A DNA stretch of 25,891 nt. Source: an uncultured Gammaproteobacteria bacterium (GTDB lineage Bacteria > Pseudomonadota > Gammaproteobacteria > CAJQNE01). The translations under genes and the position numbers were made by a program. Below the pieces are notes generated by a model. The model was not told where the DNA came from and searched no databases. It saw only the letters and a list, made by a program, of their open reading frames with translations. Of this stretch, positions 21,571-25,891 are shown piece by piece (position 1 is the stretch's first letter; each line of letters begins with the position of its first letter). Location: positions 1 through 25,891 of the forward strand of contig CAJQNE010000003.1 of assembly GCA_905479545.1 (NCBI GenBank), read 5' to 3'.

Positions 21571-21888
21571 ATGAAGATTCTGCCCGCAATATTGTTAGCC
21601 CTTACCGTACCCGCATTCGCTGCCTGTGCCGGATCGCAGGAGCATGGTGGCCATGCTGCTGAGCACGGTGGCACAGCTGCTGAACATGGTGGTAAGCCGG
21701 CCAAGTCTTCCGAACATGGTGGTAAAGCGGCAGAGCATGGCGGTGCGCCCGCAAAGTCATCCGAACACGGTGGAGACGCTGCCGAACATGGTGGTGAAGA
21801 GGCCGGGCACGAGGAAGCCCCTGCTAAGTCGTCCGAGCACGGCGGTAGAGCGGCTGAGCACGGTGGTTATCCCGCGAACTACCGCTAA
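21571..21888 (+). CDS. Small exported histidine-rich EHGG-repeat protein
   Basis: A signal peptide (MKILPAILLALTVPAFA, then ACAGS) is followed by about 85 residues made almost entirely of repeats. EHGG occurs nine times; the main unit is EHGGxAAEHGGxPAKSS of 17 residues, present about four times with small changes, one of which has EEAGHEEAPAKSS in place of the standard spacer. There are eleven histidines, and the only cysteine lies at the signal-peptide boundary, where FAAC could be a poor lipobox. Spaced histidines with acidic residues suggest binding of zinc, copper, nickel or similar ions outside the membrane, but this is inference. GGAG lies 7 nt before the ATG. The stop is 9 bp before the next start, so it leads the 21571-25562 cassette. 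I do not recognise a named family. Confidence 0.82.
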   Translation: MKILPAILLALTVPAFAACAGSQEHGGHAAEHGGTAAEHGGKPAKSSEHGGKAAEHGGAPAKSSEHGGDAAEHGGEEAGHEEAPAKSSEHGGRAAEHGGYPANYR

Positions 21889-21897
21889 TTAGAGCCG

Positions 21898-22377
21898 GTG
21901 AATAGCGTAAACCTCACTCCGTGTTGGTTTTTACCGCGCGGAGCCACCGTCCTTGCGGTAGCTTTGTTAGTTGCCCCATTGTTCGTGTTTGCTGACGAGC
22001 AGGCACCGCGACGCTTTTACGTGGCAGATATAAAATCCGCGACTGAGTTGTACATCGCTTCACGGACTGATGATGACGGCATTTTCCGAATTTTCGATCC
22101 GAAGACAGAAGCTGAAGTCGCGCTCCACTTCGTTAAAGTTCACGACCCTGTGCGACAGATTTCGGATGTCGAATATTTCGCCTGCACCGATTTTGAAGTG
22201 GTCGGCGAAAAGGGCAAGCTCTATGATCTGGATTTCTGGATGCGCCCGGACGGCGATAAGCTGGTGGTGTACGACGAAAAGATCCACAAAGAGCCTCGCC
22301 GCTCATTTCTTTACGGCTGGTTTAAGCAGCCGCGTTATACGTTTGTGAACGACAAAGTTGTTCCCCTTTACGAGTAA
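21898..22377 (+). CDS. Exported protein of unknown function in the ABC-transporter cassette
   Basis: From a GTG at 21898 the 159-residue product has a signal peptide (hydrophobic TVLAVALLVAPLFVFA, cleavage after residue 32) and a compact mature domain of about 127 residues with many beta-prone and charged stretches (RRFYVADIKSATELYIA, YDLDFWMRPDGDKLVVYDEK, SFLYGWFKQPRYTFV). There is one mature cysteine (YFACTDFEV). I do not recognise the family. It lies 9 bp after the EHGG gene and 9 bp before the binding-protein gene, so one transcript is very likely and a role beside the importer in the periplasm is a fair guess. The next in-frame ATG lies too far in to keep the signal peptide, which favours the GTG. 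Confidence 0.75.
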   Translation: MNSVNLTPCWFLPRGATVLAVALLVAPLFVFADEQAPRRFYVADIKSATELYIASRTDDDGIFRIFDPKTEAEVALHFVKVHDPVRQISDVEYFACTDFEVVGEKGKLYDLDFWMRPDGDKLVVYDEKIHKEPRRSFLYGWFKQPRYTFVNDKVVPLYE

Positions 22378-22386
22378 AAATCAATT

Positions 22387-23310
22387 ATGAAACTTCGTTT
22401 ATGGCTCGCTCGAGCGGGTGTAGTGCTGGCAATAGCAGGATTGGCCGGTTGTGGGCAGAGTGAAACCCCTGCTACTGCGGCAGACGGCAAACCAAGTGCT
22501 GAGCCCACCGAAACTTTGGTCTTTACCGCAATTCCCTATCAGGATACCCGGCAGCTTGCGGAGCGGTTTGAGCGGGCGCGTAGTGCGCTGCAAGAGGCTT
22601 TAGGTGTAAAGGTAGAGTACCGGCCGGTAAAGTCGTACGCAGCGGCAGTAACAGCCTTTGTGAACGATGAAGTGCAGCTGGCCTGGTTTGGTGGTCTGTC
22701 CGGGCTGCAGGCGCGTTTGCGTCAGCCAGGTGCTCGTGCGATTGCCCAGGGAGTTGAAGACCCGAACTATTACAGCGTGCTGATTGCTCACAACAGTACC
22801 GGCCTTGGCCCGATGGATTCGTTGAGTGATTCTCTGGCTGGCCGGTCGCTGACATTCGGTTCAAAGGGTTCTACCTCGGGCCGTTTGATGCCGGAGTATT
22901 TTTTCCGTCAACAGTTCTGGAAAGCACCTGATGAGACTTTTTCCCGGATTGGTTACTCGGGCGACCATACCCGCACCATCGCATTGGTTCAGGCCGGTAC
23001 TTATGACCTGGGTGTGCTCGGTTATACCATTTGGGATAGCGAGCTGGCGCGGGGCAATATTGATACCGACAAGGTCAATGTGATTTGGCGTTCACCAAAA
23101 TACCCTGACTATCACTGGACCGTTCGTGGCGATGCGGATGCTCGTTACGGCGCCGGGTTCACTGATAAGCTGCAAGCCACGCTGCTGGGCTTCAAAGATG
23201 CTGAGCTGTTGAAGAGCTTCTCGCGCAGTGGCTTTATTAAGGCCAGCAATGGCGACTATCAGCCCATTGAGAATATTGCTCGCGCGGTGGGTTTAATCGA
23301 GGCGGAGTAA
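22387..23310 (+). CDS. PhnD/selenate-type ABC transporter substrate-binding lipoprotein
   Basis: The 307-residue protein has a lipoprotein signal (GLAGC, cysteine at 22) and a PhnD-like fold: LVFTAIPYQDTRQLAERF, VEYRPVKSYAAAVTAFVNDE, VQLAWFGGLSGLQARLRQPG, ARAIAQGVEDPNYYSVLIAH, then SLTFGSKGSTSGRLMPEYF. This combination is what databases tend to call putative selenate ABC transporter binding protein, within the phosphonate/phosphite PhnD group. The true ligand is unknown; an oxyanion or phosphonate-like solute is likely. It should be tethered to the inner membrane facing the periplasm and hand the solute to the permease encoded downstream. No strong ribosome site precedes the ATG. The sequence looks intact. 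Confidence 0.9.
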   Translation: MKLRLWLARAGVVLAIAGLAGCGQSETPATAADGKPSAEPTETLVFTAIPYQDTRQLAERFERARSALQEALGVKVEYRPVKSYAAAVTAFVNDEVQLAWFGGLSGLQARLRQPGARAIAQGVEDPNYYSVLIAHNSTGLGPMDSLSDSLAGRSLTFGSKGSTSGRLMPEYFFRQQFWKAPDETFSRIGYSGDHTRTIALVQAGTYDLGVLGYTIWDSELARGNIDTDKVNVIWRSPKYPDYHWTVRGDADARYGAGFTDKLQATLLGFKDAELLKSFSRSGFIKASNGDYQPIENIARAVGLIEAE

Positions 23311-23344
23311 GTCTGTCGACTAGCGCCCGAACCACCAGACGTTA

Positions 23345-24061
23345 ATGCTCAGCTTCCGCAGGGAATCCGTGGTCCGTGATGGCCACGTGATTCTCCGCAA
23401 TATTGATCTGCATATAGACGCCGGTGAGCGGGTTGTTATTCTCGGCGCGAGCGGGGCCGGTAAAACGACGCTGCTGAATGAGTTTTACCAACAACTTGGC
23501 CCGGCAGCAGCGTTAATCCCTCAGCCACATGGTTTAGTCGGGCCATTGTCGGCCCGGCAAAATATAGCGCTGGGCCGGATCGACCAACAGTCGCTATACA
23601 GTACTTTACGCAGCTTATGCTGGATGTCAGCGCAGCAACGGTCTGAAATTCAAGACTGGGCGGAGCGGTTGGAGTTGGCGGCTCAGCTGGAGCAAGGTGT
23701 TACTAGTTTGTCTGGTGGCCAGCAATCGCGAGTCGCTATTGCCAGGGCGCTTTATCGTGGTGGGCCAGTGGTGTTGGCTGACGAACCCTGTGCCGCGTTA
23801 GACCCGGATAGAGCCCGGCTGGTGTTAGACCAACTAGAATCACGTTTTCCTACGCTAATTTGCACCATGCACGATGTCGACGCAGGTTTGCAGCTTGCCA
23901 GTCGGGTAATTGGTATCGCTGATGAACGCATCGCATTTGATGGCTCTCCTGCCGGACTTTCGTCTGAGATGTTGGCGCAGCTCTATGCGCAGCAGGACGA
24001 AGTCGGGCCTGAGCGATCGGATACTAGTCATTTGCCGCCGATTCAGCGCCCTTGCCTATGA
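23345..24061 (+). CDS. ABC transporter ATP-binding protein (PhnC-like)
   Basis: The 238-residue ATPase has Walker A GASGAGKT (34-41), a Q-loop region near LIPQPHGLVGPLSARQN, the signature LSGGQQSR (about 121-128), Walker B VVLADEP and the H-loop histidine in ICTMHDVD. It would power the importer whose binding protein is encoded 34 bp upstream. The stop overlaps the ATG of the permease frame by 4 bp (ATGA, 24058-24061), a sign of coupled translation. There is no clear Shine-Dalgarno before its ATG. All catalytic motifs are intact. Confidence 0.92.
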   Translation: MLSFRRESVVRDGHVILRNIDLHIDAGERVVILGASGAGKTTLLNEFYQQLGPAAALIPQPHGLVGPLSARQNIALGRIDQQSLYSTLRSLCWMSAQQRSEIQDWAERLELAAQLEQGVTSLSGGQQSRVAIARALYRGGPVVLADEPCAALDPDRARLVLDQLESRFPTLICTMHDVDAGLQLASRVIGIADERIAFDGSPAGLSSEMLAQLYAQQDEVGPERSDTSHLPPIQRPCL

Positions 24062-24926
24062 ATTGGCCTGCGAGCCGACGTAGAAGCCGAGCGGCAAACC
24101 CAGTTCAACATCTTCCACTAAAACCACGTCTAACCGCTGTTCGCTTCAGTCTTGCCGCTGTGGTGTTTGCCTGCGCGCTGTTACCACTGGCGGATTTAGC
24201 GATTCATACTGCAACGCCGGGTGACGAGCTACGCCGCATGCTGGCGGGGCTGCTGCATCCGGAAGTGGCGGGCTGGGAGTTACTGGCCAGGGGTATTGGG
24301 CTTACTTTTGCGTTCGGCCTGCTCGGCACCCTGTTAGCGGCACCCGTTGGCTTGTTAATGGCGCTGTTCTGGCAGCGGCGTGCGGTGCGGGTGCTAGCGG
24401 CCAGCTTGCGTTCAATTCACCGTTGTTGCTGCTGCATTTATTCGGACTCACTCCGCTCACCGGCCTGCTGGCAATCTTTCTGCCGTTTAGCGGCATATTC
24501 GCCAAGGTGTATGCGGAGATTCTCGCCGAGCAACCTGACGCTGCGTTAAATAGTTTACCGAACGGCACCAGCCGGCTAAGCGCCTTGCTATTCGTGCGCT
24601 TGCCGGAAGCATGGCCGCAGCTACGTAGCTATTTCTTCACCCGCGCTGAGTGCGGCATGCGTTCCAGTGCCATTCTTGGATTTGTTGGCTTGCCGACTTT
24701 GGGTTACCACCTCGAAGCAGCTCTGGCCTACGGCGCTTATGCCGAAGCCAGCGTTTATTTTACCGGCCTTATTCTGGTAATTGGTGGTTTCCGTTTATTG
24801 GTACCAGCCTGGTCGTGGCCAGTGTGGTTGGTTGCGTTGCCGTGGTTACTGCCGGGCGACTGGGCGCTTAAAACCGAGGGTTTATGGCGTTTTGTCAGCC
24901 ACGATATATGGCCTGCCGCTTTGTGA
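24058..24926 (+). pseudogene. ABC permease, first half, interrupted by a frameshift near 24421
   Basis: From the ATG at 24058 the frame encodes membrane helices (RFSLAAVVFACALLPLADLA; IGLTFAFGLLGTLLAAPVGL) up to LRSIH at 24418-24420, where it changes into a cysteine- and serine-rich nonsense stretch. The permease pattern continues at once in another frame from 24423: LLLLHLFGLTPLTGLLAIFLP, then RAECGMRSSAILGFVGLPTLG, a typical MetI/PhnE segment. One missing base at about 24421-24422 explains the switch. The restored frame then meets a TGA at 24924-24926. Adding one base over the whole stretch to 25562 gives a 501-residue two-domain permease with one internal stop. It may be a true pseudogene, a sequencing error or, less likely, a recoded gene. 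Confidence 0.75.
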
Positions 24927-24968
24927 AATGGTGATGCGCCAGCGCTGCTTGAGTGGTCGCAACGAATA

Positions 24969-25562
24969 ATGTTCGATGCCATTCTGCCTGGCTTGGGGCA
25001 GACGCTATTACTCAGCATACTGGCGCTGGTTGCCACTGGTTTGCTAACGCTGCTGTTATGGCCACTGGCGGTGCGCCGGATAGGCGGGCGACTGGGCCAA
25101 GGCAGCGGCCATGTCGGCTTGTTGCTATTGCGTGCAACCCCGGAGTACCTGCTGGTTTACGTCCTGTTATTGGTTTGGGGGCCGTCAATGCTGCCGGCTT
25201 TGGTAGCGCTGATGCTGCATAACGCCGGCATTATTGCTTTCCTGATGGCCCGTACTACCGATCGTTTGCCACGCCGCCCGGATGCGGTAAGTGGCTTACG
25301 CTATTACTTGTGGGAGTGTTTGCCGCGGCTGTATGGGCCATTCCTGGCCTATCTGTTTTATCGCTGGGAAATAATTCTGCGGGAATCGGCGGTGGTCGGC
25401 GTGTTGGGAATCGCAACGCTGGGCTTTTACATTGATTCTGCGTTGGCAGAAATCCGGCTTGAACAGTTATTACCACTACTGACGGCAACGGTGCTGCTCA
25501 ATATCTTTGTAGATTCGGCTTCGCGGCGTTTGCGTAGCAAGCTGAGTTTGGCGGAACACTGA
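24969..25562 (+). CDS. ABC permease, second half (PhnE/MetI-type)
   Basis: The 197-residue product has about five hydrophobic segments, beginning with ILPGLGQTLLLSILALVATG and including the cytoplasmic-loop region with RWEIILRESAVVGVLGIATLG, the EAA-like loop that contacts the ATPase. It is in the same frame as the restored downstream part of the first permease half, and the 14 codons between the TGA at 24924 and this ATG (NGDAPALLEWSQRI) read like a natural linker, so this may be the second domain of one protein. Read alone, it would start at 24969, with a poor ribosome site (GAGTGG 12 nt away). As a separate half-permease it could still work as a dimer. Confidence 0.78.
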   Translation: MFDAILPGLGQTLLLSILALVATGLLTLLLWPLAVRRIGGRLGQGSGHVGLLLLRATPEYLLVYVLLLVWGPSMLPALVALMLHNAGIIAFLMARTTDRLPRRPDAVSGLRYYLWECLPRLYGPFLAYLFYRWEIILRESAVVGVLGIATLGFYIDSALAEIRLEQLLPLLTATVLLNIFVDSASRRLRSKLSLAEH

Positions 25563-25577
25563 CTCTCGGGGTGTGCG

Positions 25578-25677
25578 CTGCGAGGGCGTCGCAGAAGCGC
25601 CTGAGCTTTCAGCCTAAGAATGGAGTTACCGAAAACCCGTTCGCACCGAGACTTCGACTAGTTCAGTCTTAGGCTGA
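25578..25677. terminator. Two nested inverted repeats between convergent genes
   Basis: CTGCGA-GGGCG-TCGCAG (25578-25594) is a short hairpin 16 bp after the permease stop. Then TCAGCCTAAGA (25609-25619) and its exact complement (25667-25677) form an 11-bp inverted repeat around 47 bp. The DNA inside (CCCGTTCGCACCGAGACTTCG) resembles a common bacterial interspersed repeat. Together they probably end transcription from both sides; there is no U-tract. Confidence 0.5.
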
Positions 25678-25691
25678 CCGGTTACGGGACA

Positions 25692-25891
25692 CTACTTCGC
25701 ATGGGTATTGGCCGCCAGCTCGACACCGCTAACGCCGTGGTCAGCTTCTTCCTGGACAATTTGCCACCTGCCATCCATCTTGCGCCAATACTGACGTTTC
25801 CGACGCTGGGCTGAACTGGTTTTGCTGCTGTAACGCAGTTCAAAGCGGGCTTCTACCAAGTCGCTTTCGCCGGGGTAGGCCAATAGGCTGA
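25692..25891 (-). CDS. C-terminal end of a minus-strand protein, possibly an L,D-transpeptidase accessory domain
   Basis: A minus-strand frame enters from the right edge and ends at 25692, giving the last 66 or so residues of a longer protein; a TTG inside it is not a convincing start. The segment EARFELRYSSKTSSAQRRKR followed by QYWRKMDGRWQIVQEE resembles the last strands of the NTF2-like (Cds6-type) domain found at the C-terminus of some L,D-transpeptidases, where a curved sheet ends in a W.I..E motif. The match is from memory and short. The last ~17 residues (HGVSGVELAANTHAK) are not part of that fold. The 5' part must be read outside the window. Confidence 0.45.
   Translation of the reverse strand, partial: SLLAYPGESDLVEARFELRYSSKTSSAQRRKRQYWRKMDGRWQIVQEEADHGVSGVELAANTHAK

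Noticed and set aside
21626..21892. 88-residue frame overlapping the EHGG gene
   Set aside because: A shadow frame produced by the DNA repeats; it lacks the signal peptide and ribosome site that the EHGG frame has.
24924..24926. TGA read as selenocysteine in a putative selenate importer
   Set aside because: The stop lies in a linker between membrane domains, no permease of this type is known to contain selenocysteine, and I see no clear SECIS-like hairpin right after it.

Overview
The window looks like part of a chromosome from a free-living, probably marine gammaproteobacterium of medium GC. The main reason is the asmA - mutY - yggX gene order (13187-20522), which is typical of that class, together with sigma70-like promoters, Shine-Dalgarno starts, REP-type repeats and a mix of LysR, crotonase, SDR, luciferase-like and amidohydrolase genes. 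No rRNA, tRNA, CRISPR array or transposase gene is visible. The genus assignment is open.

Layout. (1) 1-4489: a secreted protein of unknown function running off the left edge (minus strand), the 31-codon stump of a LysR gene ending in a perfect hairpin, a crotonase (minus), a CmcJ/NvfI-type oxygenase (minus) and, divergent from it, an intact LysR regulator closely related to the stump. (2) 4524-4856: four tandem copies (86-87 bp period) of a palindromic repeat. (3) 5016-8751: a plus-strand redox cluster with a quinone-oxidoreductase-like MDR protein, a luciferase-like flavin monooxygenase, an SDR (4-bp overlap with the previous gene) and an exported DUF4437 cupin. (4) 8772-10414: minus-strand membrane protein, zeta-type kinase toxin and ParD-like antitoxin, with two matching palindromes 63 bp apart around the predicted promoter; a REPIN (two inverted REP hairpins) lies just upstream. 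(5) 10566-13052: minus-strand pair of an anchored YtcJ-like amidohydrolase and a divergent Tag-family DNA glycosylase. (6) 13187-21460: plus-strand asmA-like gene with an internal repeat domain, a PQQ dehydrogenase-cytochrome c fusion lipoprotein, mutY, a small exported HMA metal-binding protein, yggX and a sterol-desaturase-family membrane enzyme. (7) 21571-25562: a plus-strand cassette of a tiny exported EHGG-repeat protein, an unknown exported protein, and a PhnD/selenate-type ABC importer (binding protein, ATPase, permease). (8) The right edge holds the 3' end of a minus-strand gene, possibly an L,D-transpeptidase accessory domain.

How they may work together. The 5016-8751 genes probably act in one oxidative pathway on an unknown small organic substrate. 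MutY and YggX belong to oxidative-damage control. The most unusual unit is the cassette at 21571-25562: a histidine-rich repeat protein and an orphan periplasmic protein placed directly ahead of an oxyanion-type importer. Its permease appears as one two-domain gene broken by a single-base frameshift near 24421 and by an in-frame TGA at 24924, so it is either decayed, mis-sequenced or recoded. All functions are read from sequence motifs and remembered family features; no database search was run.
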